From Paenibacillus sp. FSL H8-0332 (lineage in GTDB: Bacteria > Bacillota > Bacilli > Paenibacillales > Paenibacillaceae): DNA of 64,000 nucleotides. The notes beneath the pieces are model-generated. The model ran no database searches, had not been told where the DNA came from, and saw only the letters and a list, made by a program, of their open reading frames with translations. Position 1 is the first letter of the stretch; each line of letters begins with the position of its first letter. Position numbers and translations under genes: made by a program. Of the stretch, positions 45,284 through 54,684 are shown in pieces. The DNA lies in contig NZ_CP150145.1 of the NCBI RefSeq assembly GCF_037963835.1, positions 3,844,001 to 3,908,000 of the forward strand, read 5' to 3'.

Positions 45284-47401
45284 CTACCCACGCTGCTCCT
45301 CCAGCCACAGAATGGCCGTTACCCCGCGCGGGTAATATTTGCTTCCGGTGATCTCGCCGGAGATAATCTGGTCGCTCCAGCTCCAGATGGAGAGCTCAGG
45401 ATGCGTAAGCCAGGCCGTATGGGCCTGGTCTGCTGCGCGTCCCTTCTCATCCCATTTCAAGCCGAGAATTTCTCTGGCGATGAACTGGGAGAGATAGATT
45501 TTGCTCAGCCAGCTGTTATTGCTGGTGGAGGAGATTTTCCAGCCGCCGTCCTCGAACAGGCAGACTCCCTCTACAAGCACAGCCTTCAGATGAGTGTCCA
45601 GTGCCTCGAGATATTCGCCGAACCGTCCTCCGCGCTCCAAGGCTTCCTTGCAGCCAGTGAAGTAAGGGAATACCAGGCCTTCGATGGCCGGAATAATCTT
45701 TGAATCATTGCCTTCGCCGATGACCGCCGGAATGTAGCCGCCTTCGGTCACACTCGCCACGATGGTAGCCGCACAGAGGTCAGCTTGCCGGCCGGCAGTC
45801 TGGGACAGCTCCGTATTGCCATTGTCGCGGAAAATACGCTCCATAGCCAGATAAGCAGCCCAGCATTTTCCCGCCAGATAAATATTGTTGCGCGCCTGGC
45901 CCAGGGAGACATCCAGACTGTCATAGGTCGTAATCTCTGCACCGCCCATAGTCCGTGAGCTGTCGAGGGCCATCACACCATTGCGCTTCGCCGGGTCCGG
46001 ATGATCCCGGTTCAGCATACTTTGCAGGCAGCTCTCCAGTACCGTCAGATTGCGCTCCATCCAGCTGCGGTCGCCCGTGTGCTCCACATAGGTTGCCGCT
46101 GTGAGAATCCAGTTGACCAATTGCTCGTGGGTCATATGCGAGAAGCAGCCGTCAATGCCGTACAGCTCATAGGAGGAATACCCCGGACGCGACACGGCGT
46201 TGGCTACTCCCATATCATGCGTGAAGCTAAGCCCGCCCGGATACTCGGTGCTATCTCCCGGGAAACGGACGGTGTCCACATAACTGAACCGGTCCACGAA
46301 CATATCGAGCTCATTGCGTACGGTCCACGGGTTCATTTTCAGCTCGTAGAACAGCTGGTCTACCGTAAGATCGAACGTGTTCATCATCCGGTATTCGCCT
46401 TCGTTGACGACCCAGAACGGCTGGCCTTTGTACTCCAGCAGTTCGGTGGAGCCGTAATAGCTGCGGATAGCGTGAGCGAGCATGAAGGTCTGGTCGTCAC
46501 TGAGGCCCGTTCCCTCCAGCATCCCGTTCGCCTCTTCGGCCTGCTTTTTCAGCGTGTCGAACTGGGATAACGCGTATTCTGCAACAGCTTCCACGTTACT
46601 GTAATAGCGGTTATAGTAGTAGCTCGCATCCATTCCTGAAGTCACATAACCGGAGCGGTGGAAGCAAACGGCGAACTGGTACACCTTGCGTTCACCGGCA
46701 GGCACATCCATAATAAGCGCGCCAACCTGACCCAGTCCGAACGTCCAGTTCTCCTCCAGCTCTGCTGCAAGAATATCCTCCATCGTAAAATGCATTGCCG
46801 CCTTAACGCTTCCCTGCTTCGCGGCGATTGCCAGGAACCGGCCCTGTCCTACACCAGTCAGCTCCTCTTGGCCGCCATCGAATCTTCTCAGGGCATTATA
46901 CGGATCATTCCCCTGGAAGCCGAAGAAGGCACGGCGCGCAGAGCTGCCCGCAGTATTATCGACTTCAAGCTCTACCAGCACGGCTGGCAGCAGCACTTCC
47001 TTCAACTCTGCGTCCGAGGCCGTCTCCGGGTCCGGAACGGGCCAGACTGGTGACAGAATGCGGAAGGTCAGATCGCCGGCCTGCCAGCTGTCCGTTGTAA
47101 GCCGGAAATCGCGCGTAATTTCATCTTCCCCGAAGTGAAACAGAGTCTGCGGCTTGTCCGGACTCGGGTCCGGGTTCTCGATGTCGTAGCGTTTGCTCTC
47201 ATCGTCACTACCCTGCTCATGGAAGGGCAAGGTATCATAACCTCGGCCATCCTTGCGCGCAAGGCCGATATATATGTTCTGTCTCGGCGGCCTGCCGAGT
47301 TCAAGGTCAAAGCCGCCGGACGCTCCTTGAAATCCGAGGGTGAAGCTTGAGAATGATCCAATCGGTGAATGATGGGCATTGAAGAATTTGTTCGTTGGCA
47401 T
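45284..47401 (-). CDS. Glycoside hydrolase family 52 beta-xylosidase
   Basis: 705 residues, the full GH52 length. The N-terminus FFNAHHSPIGSFSSFTLGFQ is characteristic of GH52 enzymes such as Geobacillus XynB2. The nucleophile Glu lies in FWVVNEGEYRMMNTFD, and the acid/base Asp in MALDSSRTMGGAEITTYDSL. It releases xylose from xylo-oligosaccharides inside the cell; no signal peptide. Its ribosome site (GGAGGGAG) is about 13 bases from the ATG. A divergent AraC regulator lies 175 bases upstream and probably controls it. Confidence 0.94.
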   Translation of the reverse strand: MPTNKFFNAHHSPIGSFSSFTLGFQGASGGFDLELGRPPRQNIYIGLARKDGRGYDTLPFHEQGSDDESKRYDIENPDPSPDKPQTLFHFGEDEITRDFRLTTDSWQAGDLTFRILSPVWPVPDPETASDAELKEVLLPAVLVELEVDNTAGSSARRAFFGFQGNDPYNALRRFDGGQEELTGVGQGRFLAIAAKQGSVKAAMHFTMEDILAAELEENWTFGLGQVGALIMDVPAGERKVYQFAVCFHRSGYVTSGMDASYYYNRYYSNVEAVAEYALSQFDTLKKQAEEANGMLEGTGLSDDQTFMLAHAIRSYYGSTELLEYKGQPFWVVNEGEYRMMNTFDLTVDQLFYELKMNPWTVRNELDMFVDRFSYVDTVRFPGDSTEYPGGLSFTHDMGVANAVSRPGYSSYELYGIDGCFSHMTHEQLVNWILTAATYVEHTGDRSWMERNLTVLESCLQSMLNRDHPDPAKRNGVMALDSSRTMGGAEITTYDSLDVSLGQARNNIYLAGKCWAAYLAMERIFRDNGNTELSQTAGRQADLCAATIVASVTEGGYIPAVIGEGNDSKIIPAIEGLVFPYFTGCKEALERGGRFGEYLEALDTHLKAVLVEGVCLFEDGGWKISSTSNNSWLSKIYLSQFIAREILGLKWDEKGRAADQAHTAWLTHPELSIWSWSDQIISGEITGSKYYPRGVTAILWLEEQRG

Positions 47402-47429
47402 ACAGTATATACACTCCCTCCAGCTTTGT

Positions 47430-47469
47430 CCCGGCAGTGCCGGGCTCTAGCTCTATGTTAGCGCTACCC
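47430..47469. promoter_or_regulatory. Palindrome and possible cre site upstream of GH52
   Basis: CCCGGCAGTGCCGGG (47430-47444) is a perfect 15-bp palindrome. TGTTAGCGCTACCC (47456-47469) partly matches the CcpA cre consensus. Both lie in the GH52/AraC divergent region, so one or both may bind the AraC protein or CcpA. Confidence 0.4.
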
Positions 47470-47537
47470 TCCCCTCAGGCAACAGGCGCAAAGCCGCCAA
47501 TTATTTGGACAAATCAATCGGACGCAGCGGCCTATGC

Positions 47538-47543
47538 TATAAT
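47538..47543 (+). promoter_or_regulatory. -10 box of the GH52-linked AraC gene
   Basis: Perfect TATAAT 33 bases before the ATG at 47576; no good -35 is seen at 17 bases, which would suit an activated promoter. Confidence 0.45.
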
Positions 47544-47575
47544 AGATCCATCTTTTAACAAAGAAGAGGTTGAAC

Positions 47576-48541
47576 ATGAACGTATTAGATCCCGGCACAC
47601 AGCACTCCATGGATGGACGCATGTCCCCGGATGTTCAGGCTGCCTTCCATCTCTTTGCCGCCCACTGGCGCAAGGTGAACAAGGAGTGGCAATATCCGGC
47701 ACACACTCACCCGATGTTCGAGATCAACGTCGTTCTGCAGGGCTCGCAGCGCATGGCCGTAGGCGGACAATCCTACATCCAGGAGAGCGGCGACATTCTG
47801 TTCATCCGCCCTGGTGTGCAGCACTCCAGTCTGGGCGCAGCCGCAGGTGACGAGATGTCTTATTACTGCCTGCACTTTGACATTGACGATCTGGTTCTGC
47901 GCCGCTCCTTAATGACGATGGATACCGTCAGTCTGAGCGGGGACACCCCGGAGCTGAAGGCAATCCGTTCCTCCCTGGATGACATCATCCGCTCGACCAT
48001 TCTCCCGGAGGCCAGTGATGCACAGCGCGGGCGGCTTGTGATGCTGAACGCTTCGCTCCAGTTCTTCGCCGCCCTTACCGGCTGGGTGCTGGCTGCCCTG
48101 CCTTCCCCTGCCCGGAGCACCCTGCCGGGAGTGACGGAGAAGACCGTCGCCCTGGCGAATGCCATTGAAGGGCTGCTGCAGGAATCCGTCTTCACGGCTG
48201 CGGCATCCGGCAGCAGAGCCGGAAGCATCGAGGAGATCGCGGCCAGGCTCGGCTACAGCCCCAACCACTGTAACCGCGCCTTCCGGCAGATTTACGGGCT
48301 GCCGCCCCGGCAGTATCTCTCCGATCTCATTATCCGCCATGCCAAGCTGCTGCTGCTGGATAACAGTCTGTCTGTAGAGAGCATCGCCTACCGGTTGGGC
48401 TACCGCGATGTCTCCCATTTCAGCAAGCAGTTCAAGCGGTGGACCGGTCTGCCTCCCATGGGCTACCGCCAGCTTACGGAGGAGCCGGGCAAGACGGACG
48501 ACGGAGCGCCAATCCCCCGCTTACAGGGAGGTACACAATGA
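47576..48541 (+). CDS. AraC-family transcriptional regulator linked to GH52
   Basis: 321 residues. The N-terminal cupin sensor (AHTHPMFEINVVLQGSQRMA, SGDILFIRPGVQHSS) precedes the AraC DNA-binding part (IEEIAARLGYSPNHCNRAFR, then IAYRLGYRDVSHFSKQFKRW). GAAGAGG precedes the ATG at 47576. It is divergent from the GH52 xylosidase. Its stop overlaps the ATG of a broken downstream gene (ATGA), showing the two once formed an operon. Confidence 0.88.
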   Translation: MNVLDPGTQHSMDGRMSPDVQAAFHLFAAHWRKVNKEWQYPAHTHPMFEINVVLQGSQRMAVGGQSYIQESGDILFIRPGVQHSSLGAAAGDEMSYYCLHFDIDDLVLRRSLMTMDTVSLSGDTPELKAIRSSLDDIIRSTILPEASDAQRGRLVMLNASLQFFAALTGWVLAALPSPARSTLPGVTEKTVALANAIEGLLQESVFTAAASGSRAGSIEEIAARLGYSPNHCNRAFRQIYGLPPRQYLSDLIIRHAKLLLLDNSLSVESIAYRLGYRDVSHFSKQFKRWTGLPPMGYRQLTEEPGKTDDGAPIPRLQGGTQ

Positions 48542-48706
48542 AGATATACCATTTCAAACCAGAATCCGGTGAGGGGTCGCGTCATTTGTAAGATCACCAA
48601 GAACGGGCATGGTGGGTACATCAAGCACGAAGCAGCGCATCACCGAATCAGCCGCGTGAAGCCGGGAACTCCAGCCGGACTCGTGGTACCATACAACCAG
48701 AAATGA
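48538..48706 (+). pseudogene. Broken short gene, possible cupin remnant
   Basis: AGGGAGG precedes an ATG at 48538 that overlaps the AraC stop, then MKIYHFKPESGEG reads until a TAA at 48589. In the +1 frame the reading continues as VICKITKNGHGGYIKHEAAH to VPYNQK, ending at 48706. The start and the GGYIxxHEA part recall small cupin proteins beginning MKIY and containing GGxIGxHEA. This looks like an internal deletion plus frameshift. The cupin identity is a guess from short matches. Confidence 0.4.
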
Positions 48707-48730
48707 CCTGCTATGCGGGTGGATTTTTTG
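48707..48730 (+). terminator. Possible terminator before ydcF
   Basis: CCTGC-TAT-GCGGG forms a short stem followed by GGATTTTTTG. Confidence 0.5.
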
Positions 48731-48771
48731 TTAAATGTCTTATATCACATTTGTAAAAGCAGGTGAACGTT

Positions 48772-49524
48772 ATGATCTATCTCATTAAATTCGTATACAG
48801 CTTTGTCTTGCCTCCAGGGATATTTGTCCTGCTGCTGCTGGGCATGGTGGTCTGGCTGTGGAGAAGCAGCCGCCGTCCCGCGATCGTGCTGCTGGCGGTC
48901 ACGCTCCTGCTCTATCTGTCGATGACCTCTGCGGTCAGCGACATGCTGATCGGGAGCCTGGAGCGGAAGTACCCTCAGCCTGCTGCTGCAGAGGGGGATG
49001 TGATCGTAATCCTGGGCGGCGGGGCCACCTCCGGCACCCCGGATCTGGACGGGCAGGGCAATATGTCCGGTCCGGCGGCGAACCGGCTGCTGGCGGCCGC
49101 GCGGCTGTACCGCGAGACCGGCCTGCCGATCATTTTCTCCGGGGGACAGGTATTCGCCGACAGCGGCAATGAAGCGGATATCGCCCGGCGGCAGCTCATC
49201 GGCCTCGGCATTCCCGCAGAGGACATCCTGCCGGAGAGCCGCTCGCTCAACACGGAGCAGAATGCGGTCAACACCGCGAAGCTCATGCAGGAGCATGGCT
49301 TAAGCCGTCCCGTTCTGGTAACCTCCGGCTTCCATATGCCGCGCAGCATGGTCCAGTTCGAGCATGCCGGACTTAAGCCGCAGGCTTTTCCGGTAGATTT
49401 CCAAGCCAGCCGTCCCATGTCACTCTATGTAAGCAAATTCACTCCGTCCGCCGGAGCCGTCTCCACAACCGGGCTGGCGCTGAAGGAGTATCTGGGGTTA
49501 ATAGCCGCGAAGCTGCTGCCTTAG
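48772..49524 (+). CDS. YdcF-family membrane protein (DUF218)
   Basis: About 250 residues. Two N-terminal membrane segments (FVYSFVLPPGIFVLLLLGMVVW and AIVLLAVTLLLYLSMTSAV) precede a DUF218 domain with VIVILGGGA, the GNMSGPAANRLLAAARLYRETGLPI region, and SRSLNTEQNAVNTAKLM then LVTSGFHMPRSM. Relatives (ElyC/SanA/YdcF) affect envelope and lipid-carrier metabolism. The ATG at 48772 follows AGGTGA; a GTG nine bases earlier is less likely. Confidence 0.85.
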   Translation: MIYLIKFVYSFVLPPGIFVLLLLGMVVWLWRSSRRPAIVLLAVTLLLYLSMTSAVSDMLIGSLERKYPQPAAAEGDVIVILGGGATSGTPDLDGQGNMSGPAANRLLAAARLYRETGLPIIFSGGQVFADSGNEADIARRQLIGLGIPAEDILPESRSLNTEQNAVNTAKLMQEHGLSRPVLVTSGFHMPRSMVQFEHAGLKPQAFPVDFQASRPMSLYVSKFTPSAGAVSTTGLALKEYLGLIAAKLLP

Positions 49525-49585
49525 CCCATGCAGCTGACTGCACGCGGCCGCACGCCCATCAAAGAAAGCGAGGTTCCCTTAACCG

Positions 49586-50425
49586 ATGAACCCGTATGAT
49601 GAAGAGAAGTTAACCGGCGGTAATGTAAATGAGATCATCCGCCAGGCTGACACCGTCCGCCGTCCTACAGGGAGCTGGAGCCCAAGTATTCATGGACTGC
49701 TTCAGCATTTGGAGCAGCAGAATTTCGCAGGAGCGCCCAAGTTCAGGGGCACGGATGATGCAGGGCGCGAGTTTCTATCCTTTCTTCCCGGCGAGGTTCC
49801 GGGCAACGCTTATCCTGAGCTGGAGCCGTACATGTGGTCTGAAGAGACCCTTACGGGCCTGGCCCGCCTGTTACGCAGCTATCATGATGCCACGGTAGGC
49901 TTCGTACCGAATAGTATACATACGGAGTGGCAGCTCCCCTATGCCGATCCTGAGGCACATGAAGTGATCTGCCATAATGATGCGGCGCTGTATAACGTGG
50001 TGTTTCAGCATGGTGTGCCCGTGGCGCTGATTGATTTTGACATGGCTGGTCCAGGCCCGCGCCTGTGGGACATTGCCTATACCCTCTACACCTCAGTTCC
50101 GCTCGCCGGTTTTGCTCCTGATTATCTGACAGGTTCCACGGTACCTTATCAGGCAGACCTCCATGCAGCAGACAGGCAGCGGCGGATTAAGCTGTTTTTT
50201 GAAGCCTATGGACTGCCTGTCCCAGAAGATCTGCATGACTGGTTGACCAGGCGGCTCACAGCTATGTGCGATACACTGAAGAAGGAGGCCGAGGCGAACA
50301 ATCCTGCTTTTGTCAAAATGGTGGAAGAAGGCCACCTGGCCCACTATGAACGCGAGATTCAATTCATAGCGGATCATTATAGTGAATGGACTAATGCTCC
50401 TCGTTTTGAAAAGCGCAAAAAGTAA
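49586..50425 (+). CDS. Aminoglycoside phosphotransferase-like (APH) family kinase
   Basis: 279 residues with the APH/ChoK active-site pattern VICHNDAALYNVVF (HxDxxxxN variant) and the metal motif LIDFDMAGPGPRLWDIAY. The N-lobe is short: GNVNEIIRQADTVRRPTGSW, with HGLLQHLEQQNFAGAPKF replacing the usual nucleotide loop. The family phosphorylates antibiotics or small metabolites. Nothing here ties it to resistance, so no substrate is proposed. The ribosome site is weak. Confidence 0.82.
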   Translation: MNPYDEEKLTGGNVNEIIRQADTVRRPTGSWSPSIHGLLQHLEQQNFAGAPKFRGTDDAGREFLSFLPGEVPGNAYPELEPYMWSEETLTGLARLLRSYHDATVGFVPNSIHTEWQLPYADPEAHEVICHNDAALYNVVFQHGVPVALIDFDMAGPGPRLWDIAYTLYTSVPLAGFAPDYLTGSTVPYQADLHAADRQRRIKLFFEAYGLPVPEDLHDWLTRRLTAMCDTLKKEAEANNPAFVKMVEEGHLAHYEREIQFIADHYSEWTNAPRFEKRKK

Positions 50426-50473
50426 AAAAGCAGCACTTCTCTCATTATTGGAGAATTGCTGCTTTTATTTTTG
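50425..50473. terminator. Bidirectional terminator between APH-like and ybaK genes
   Basis: AAAAAGCAGCA-TTCTC and GAGAA-TGCTGCTTTT pair around a nine-base loop, with A run before and T run after. Confidence 0.9.
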
Positions 50474-50495
50474 CTTGTTTTGCATCCCGCTTAAT

Positions 50496-50966
50496 CTACT
50501 CTTTAATCAACTCCGTAAAAACCGCAGACACCGCTTCAGCCAGCAGCTTCGGCTCAAGCTCCATCTGAACGCCGATCCGGCCTGCGCTGACCGCGATTGT
50601 CTCAAGCTCCGCCGCACTGCTGTGAATGAACGTAGGATACAGCTTCTTCATGCCGACTGGGGAACAGCCCCCGCGCACATAACCAGTATGCTTCAGCAGC
50701 TCCTTCAGCGGCAGCAGCTCAATCTTCTTCACTCCGGCAGCTCTGGCGGCTCTCTTCAGATCCAGCTCCTCAGCAACCGGGATCACATAGACATACGGCT
50801 GCGGTCCGTTGTGTGCGACCAGTGTCTTGAATACCACTTCAGAAGGCAGACCAATCTTCTCAGCAACCGCTGTTCCGTGAATGAGCCCGTCCTCATTGTC
50901 GTAGCTATGAATGGTGTAGCTTATCTTCCTTGCATCCAGTATGCGCATGGCATTCGTTTTGTTCAT
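50496..50966 (-). CDS. ybaK: Cys-tRNA(Pro)/Cys-tRNA(Cys) deacylase YbaK
   Basis: 156 residues of the YbaK/ProX editing fold. Matching blocks are NAMRILDARKISYTIHSY, VFKTLVAHNG with the conserved Lys, YVYVIPVAEELDLKRAARA, and GYVRGGCSPVGMKKLYPTFI. It clears Cys mischarged on tRNA(Pro) in the cytoplasm. It follows a small YolD-like gene by 11 bases, so the two are probably co-transcribed. Confidence 0.92.
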   Translation of the reverse strand: MNKTNAMRILDARKISYTIHSYDNEDGLIHGTAVAEKIGLPSEVVFKTLVAHNGPQPYVYVIPVAEELDLKRAARAAGVKKIELLPLKELLKHTGYVRGGCSPVGMKKLYPTFIHSSAAELETIAVSAGRIGVQMELEPKLLAEAVSAVFTELIKE

Positions 50967-50977
50967 CTGCCACTCCC

Positions 50978-51229
50978 CTAATCCCGGGGGTAATTGATTT
51001 GCATAATGTCCATGAACGGCACCTTGATAATCTCTTCGTTATTTCTGACATGCACCCTGCCGGTACGCGAATCCATTTCTACAATCACTCCGCGCACCTC
51101 TTCTTCCTTCCCCCAGACTGTCAGCAGAATCTCGGAATCCTCCTGCTTCGCCTCTACCAGCTGGTTGCCCAGCTCCTCAAGCACGAATTCGTCGCGGGTT
51201 GGACGTTTTGCCACTTTTGCCTTCGCCAC
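50978..51229 (-). CDS. YolD-like family protein
   Basis: 83 residues. After a basic N-terminus (AKAKVAKRPTRDEFVLEELG) the remainder (ILLTVWGKEEEVRGVIVEMD, VHVRNNEEIIKVPFMDIMQI) resembles the small beta-barrel YolD family, found beside Y-family polymerase genes in bacilli and of unsettled function. The start is decided by GGAGG seven bases before a GTG at 51229; the longer ATG frame at 51250 contains this site inside it. Confidence 0.72.
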   Translation of the reverse strand: MAKAKVAKRPTRDEFVLEELGNQLVEAKQEDSEILLTVWGKEEEVRGVIVEMDSRTGRVHVRNNEEIIKVPFMDIMQINYPRD

Positions 51230-51339
51230 AATTTGCCTCCAGTAAGCCATTACAGAATATAGGATAATGCCCGGTGTAAATGCTCCTGTCTATTATACCA
51301 TGAGAGGAAGCCTGATTTTACACAAATCACGATTATTAT

Positions 51340-52764
51340 TCAGTCAGTATGCAAAAGCGCAGCCCCCGCTATTCCGGGGTGGGTCATTTCATACGGGTCC
51401 AGAATCAGACTCAGTTCCTCTTCGCTCAGCACATTGTATTTCAGACACAAGGCCCGCACCGATTCACCGGTCAGAATAGCTTCTCTGGCAATCCGCGAGA
51501 CGACCTCATATCCCAGATGCGGGTTCACGGCGGTAATGATGCCGACGCTTCTCTCCACCTCACGCGCAAGCTTCTCCTTATTGGCTTCAATCCCTGCCAG
51601 ACAATAGTCGGTGAACACCCGGAAGGAATTGTTCATGATGCTGATCGACTGAATCAGATTGAATACCATCACCGGCTCCATGACGTTCAGCTCCAGTTGA
51701 CCGGCCTGAGCGGCGAGACAGATCGTATGATCATTGCCAATCACCTGAAAAGCCACCTGGTTAATCACCTCGGCCATCACCGGATTCACCTTGCCGGGCA
51801 TGATGGACGATCCCGGCTGGCGGGCCGGCAGCGTAATTTCATTGAAGCCGGAGCGCGGGCCGGAGGCCATCAGCCGCAGATCGTTGGCGATTTTGGACAT
51901 ATTCATCATGCAGACCTTCAGCGAGGCCGAGACTTCGGTATAGGCATCCGTATTCTGCGTAGCATCGACCAGATGCTCAGCACCCACCAGCGGTAGACCG
52001 CTGATCTCAGCCAGCAGCTCGACGACCCGCTTGATGTAGCGGGGATCGGCGTTCAGTCCGGTACCCACGGCGGTCGCGCCCATGTTCACCTCATAGAGAT
52101 GACCCCGCGTATGCTCGATCCGCTGAATGTCACGCTCCAGCACCCGGCTGTACGCCTCGAATTCCTGTCCCAGACGGATCGGTACCGCATCCTGCAGGTG
52201 GGTCCGCCCCATTTTAATGACGGAATCGAATTCAGCCGCCTTCTGCAAAAACACACCGTGCATCGTCCGCATCGTGATCAGCAGCTGCTCCAGCAGAGAT
52301 AACGTGGCAATATGGATCGCCGTCGGAAAAGCATCGTTCGTCGATTGCGCCATATTCACGTGAGTGTTCGGACTGAGCTGCAGGTAATCCCCCTTGGCCT
52401 TGCCCAGCAGCTCCAGCGCACGGTTCGCAATCACTTCATTAGCATTCATATTCAGCGAGGTGCCCGCGCCGCCTTGAATCGGATCAACGATGAACTGCTC
52501 ATCCCAGTTCCCCGCGATCACCTCATCTGCCGCTTGGACGATGACCTCACCCAGCCCCTTATAAAGGCGGCCGATTTCCATGTTGGCGAGCGCAGCGGAT
52601 TTTTTGACAATTCCCATCGCCTTGATTAATTCATGATGCACACGGTAGCCGGTAATCGGGAAATTCTCCACCGCCCGGAGGGTCTGTATCCCGTAATAGG
52701 CCTGATGCTCCACCTGCTTGCTGCCCAAAAAATCCTTCTCCAGCCGATATTCCGTCTCTGTCAT
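51340..52764 (-). CDS. aspA: Aspartate ammonia-lyase
   Basis: 474 residues of the fumarase/aspartase superfamily. It deaminates L-aspartate to fumarate. The signature SSIMPGKVNP (flexible loop with catalytic Ser), QGGAGTSLNMNANEVI, NDAFPTA and GRTHLQDAVPIRLGQEF are present; NMNANEV and the SxxMPGKxNxxxAE form fit aspartase over fumarase. GGGGGAG lies seven bases before the ATG at 52764. Monocistronic, with no asparaginase or transporter gene adjacent. Confidence 0.94.
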   Translation of the reverse strand: MTETEYRLEKDFLGSKQVEHQAYYGIQTLRAVENFPITGYRVHHELIKAMGIVKKSAALANMEIGRLYKGLGEVIVQAADEVIAGNWDEQFIVDPIQGGAGTSLNMNANEVIANRALELLGKAKGDYLQLSPNTHVNMAQSTNDAFPTAIHIATLSLLEQLLITMRTMHGVFLQKAAEFDSVIKMGRTHLQDAVPIRLGQEFEAYSRVLERDIQRIEHTRGHLYEVNMGATAVGTGLNADPRYIKRVVELLAEISGLPLVGAEHLVDATQNTDAYTEVSASLKVCMMNMSKIANDLRLMASGPRSGFNEITLPARQPGSSIMPGKVNPVMAEVINQVAFQVIGNDHTICLAAQAGQLELNVMEPVMVFNLIQSISIMNNSFRVFTDYCLAGIEANKEKLAREVERSVGIITAVNPHLGYEVVSRIAREAILTGESVRALCLKYNVLSEEELSLILDPYEMTHPGIAGAALLHTD

Positions 52765-52889
52765 CCTGCTCTCCCCCATGTCTTCAGTAGTAGATCGTCT
52801 GCTGCAAATTAGTCAACTTATTCTCTCCTTGCAGCTCCAAAGATATTACCTTCATTGCTGCGCCATGCTTAAGGTCTATGCGGGTAGCG

Positions 52890-52924
52890 CAAAAAAACCC
52901 GGCAGCCATTGCTGACCCCCGGGC
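52890..52924 (-). terminator. Terminator of the 53005-54684 gene
   Basis: On the minus strand CCCGGGGGTCAGC and GGCTGCCGGG pair and are followed by seven T. Confidence 0.85.
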
Positions 52925-53004
52925 TCTATGTCATTGTAGCTTAAAATTTAAGATAGTTCCAATCCGAAAAAATCATCATATCCACCGGAAGCGAACCGTC
53001 CCGT

Positions 53005-54684
53005 TTAGACCTTATAATGTTCAAATGATACCGGTTTTCCGTTAATCAGCGCTTCTATTCCCGTATGCTTATGGTCTATGCTGAGCTGTAGGCGCTCCTT
53101 CCCGCTCCAGACCGTATACGCTGCCGACAGGATCTCTCCCTCCGTAAATTCCGGTGCCCGCTGTATAGCGGCTGAGGCAAATTCCTCAAGACTGCGTATT
53201 CCCAGCTCCGCCGCCTGATCTGCGCTAAACGCTTCGACCACGACGCCTCCTGGCATGTTTTTGGACGTTACCTCCAGATAGGATGGCCGCTCCAGCAGAT
53301 CATATTCATGTGATACATAGACGGAAAAATACACATTGCCCGCATACCCAAGCAGCGCCTTGGGCTGCCTGATCCATTCGCCTAACGGAAGCACCCCGAC
53401 GATGGCCTTATCCTCTCCTTCGGGCACCGGGAACAGCGACAGGATCGTATTCCGATGATATAGCACCTCCATATAAGGACTCTGGTGCCGGGGATCGCCC
53501 GGCTGATAGCCTTGACCCTGATGGAAAAAATAAAGCCGGTTCACGCCCCCCGCCGCCGGAACCGGCAGCGAGAAGGCCCAGCGCAGCTGCTCATTGTCGA
53601 ATTCCTCCACCCGCTCCCACATCCCGCCTGCCGCGTAATCCTTGCAGATATAGGCGTAGGAATGCAGCGCCGGCTGGCGCTCAGGGGAACCGGCAACTAC
53701 CTTCTCGGTCTTCTTGCAGACCTCTACGGGTAATTGGCGGTTCAGAGCAGCGGAGCGCACCTCTTCGGGCGCTTCATAAAAGAGGAATCCTGCATATTCA
53801 GTACGGGGCATCTCCGCAGGCAGAGCGAAATCCCCGAACTGCACATAGTCGTGCAGCACATTGCCGTCTGCCGGAACATCATGCGGCCAGCCCCGGGAAT
53901 GCGCGCCCGCCCAGGCTCCTTGAAGATACCACTGGCTACGCTCGGTCCACAGGAAGTCCAGCATCTCGCCAAGCGTCTCTCTGACGCTGCTGTCCGCTTC
54001 AAGCTCCCAGGCGCAGGTGAACGCCTGCACCCAGTGCCAGAACCACGGCAGGCTGCCATACTCCGGCATGCCCTTCGTACGGATATGCGCAAGCGTAATC
54101 TCCAGGCTGTGCCGCCCGTCTTCCCGCAGCTCTTCATCCTCAAACAGCTGGCCGAAGATCAGCTTGGCTGCCGTATATTTTGCTTCATGATGGCCGAAGG
54201 TCGCTACCTGCTTACGGAAGAATCCGCTGCGGTAGATATGCCCGATGGCCGTATGGAACGCCACACGCAGTCCTGCACTGAACTGGGCGGAATACTGCTT
54301 GCAGAACCAGACCATCAGGCTGCCCATGATCTCCACCGGCAGCTCATGCGGTGCTGCTTCTCTCGGAACAGGATTTAGCCCCAGCGGCCAGTGTCCGTAC
54401 AGCTTCGTGCCAGGCTGACGGTTCTGCAGAAGAACGGTCTCCAGCAGGACGGCATCCGCCTTCCGCTGCGCTTCCTCCCGGCTGAACGGCAGCTCCAGGG
54501 TAACGTCCACAGCAGCGGCAAACAGATAAGAAGCATAATAGAAGTTATTGCGCACATCATCATGGAACCATAGCCCGCTGTCCAACAGCGGAAGGCCCTC
54601 TGCCTCCACTGCGGCTGCGTACATAATCTCCCGCTGGCGTATTTTATAAGAAGTCTCTTGCTGATGCTTAAGCTGGTCTGTCAT
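53005..54684 (-). CDS. Uncharacterised protein, possible polysaccharide lyase or hydrolase
   Basis: 559 residues without signal peptide. I cannot assign a named family. The first 320 residues are helical and Trp/Tyr-rich (GLWFHDDVRNNFYYASYLFA, GSLPWFWHWVQAFTCAWELE, GAHSRGWPHDVPADGNVLHD), like an (alpha/alpha)6 toroid; the rest looks like a beta-sandwich (RLYFFHQGQGYQPGDP, YLEVTSKNMPGGVVVEAF). This two-part layout is shared by several polysaccharide lyase families. It is divergent from kduI-kdgR-kduD, pointing to uronate-containing substrates. GGAGGG supports the ATG at 54684. The function is inference. Confidence 0.8.
   Translation of the reverse strand: MTDQLKHQQETSYKIRQREIMYAAAVEAEGLPLLDSGLWFHDDVRNNFYYASYLFAAAVDVTLELPFSREEAQRKADAVLLETVLLQNRQPGTKLYGHWPLGLNPVPREAAPHELPVEIMGSLMVWFCKQYSAQFSAGLRVAFHTAIGHIYRSGFFRKQVATFGHHEAKYTAAKLIFGQLFEDEELREDGRHSLEITLAHIRTKGMPEYGSLPWFWHWVQAFTCAWELEADSSVRETLGEMLDFLWTERSQWYLQGAWAGAHSRGWPHDVPADGNVLHDYVQFGDFALPAEMPRTEYAGFLFYEAPEEVRSAALNRQLPVEVCKKTEKVVAGSPERQPALHSYAYICKDYAAGGMWERVEEFDNEQLRWAFSLPVPAAGGVNRLYFFHQGQGYQPGDPRHQSPYMEVLYHRNTILSLFPVPEGEDKAIVGVLPLGEWIRQPKALLGYAGNVYFSVYVSHEYDLLERPSYLEVTSKNMPGGVVVEAFSADQAAELGIRSLEEFASAAIQRAPEFTEGEILSAAYTVWSGKERLQLSIDHKHTGIEALINGKPVSFEHYKV

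Noticed and set aside
48538..48706. Programmed frameshift joining the two frames
   Set aside because: No slippery run or conserved stimulatory structure is seen; loss of function is simpler.
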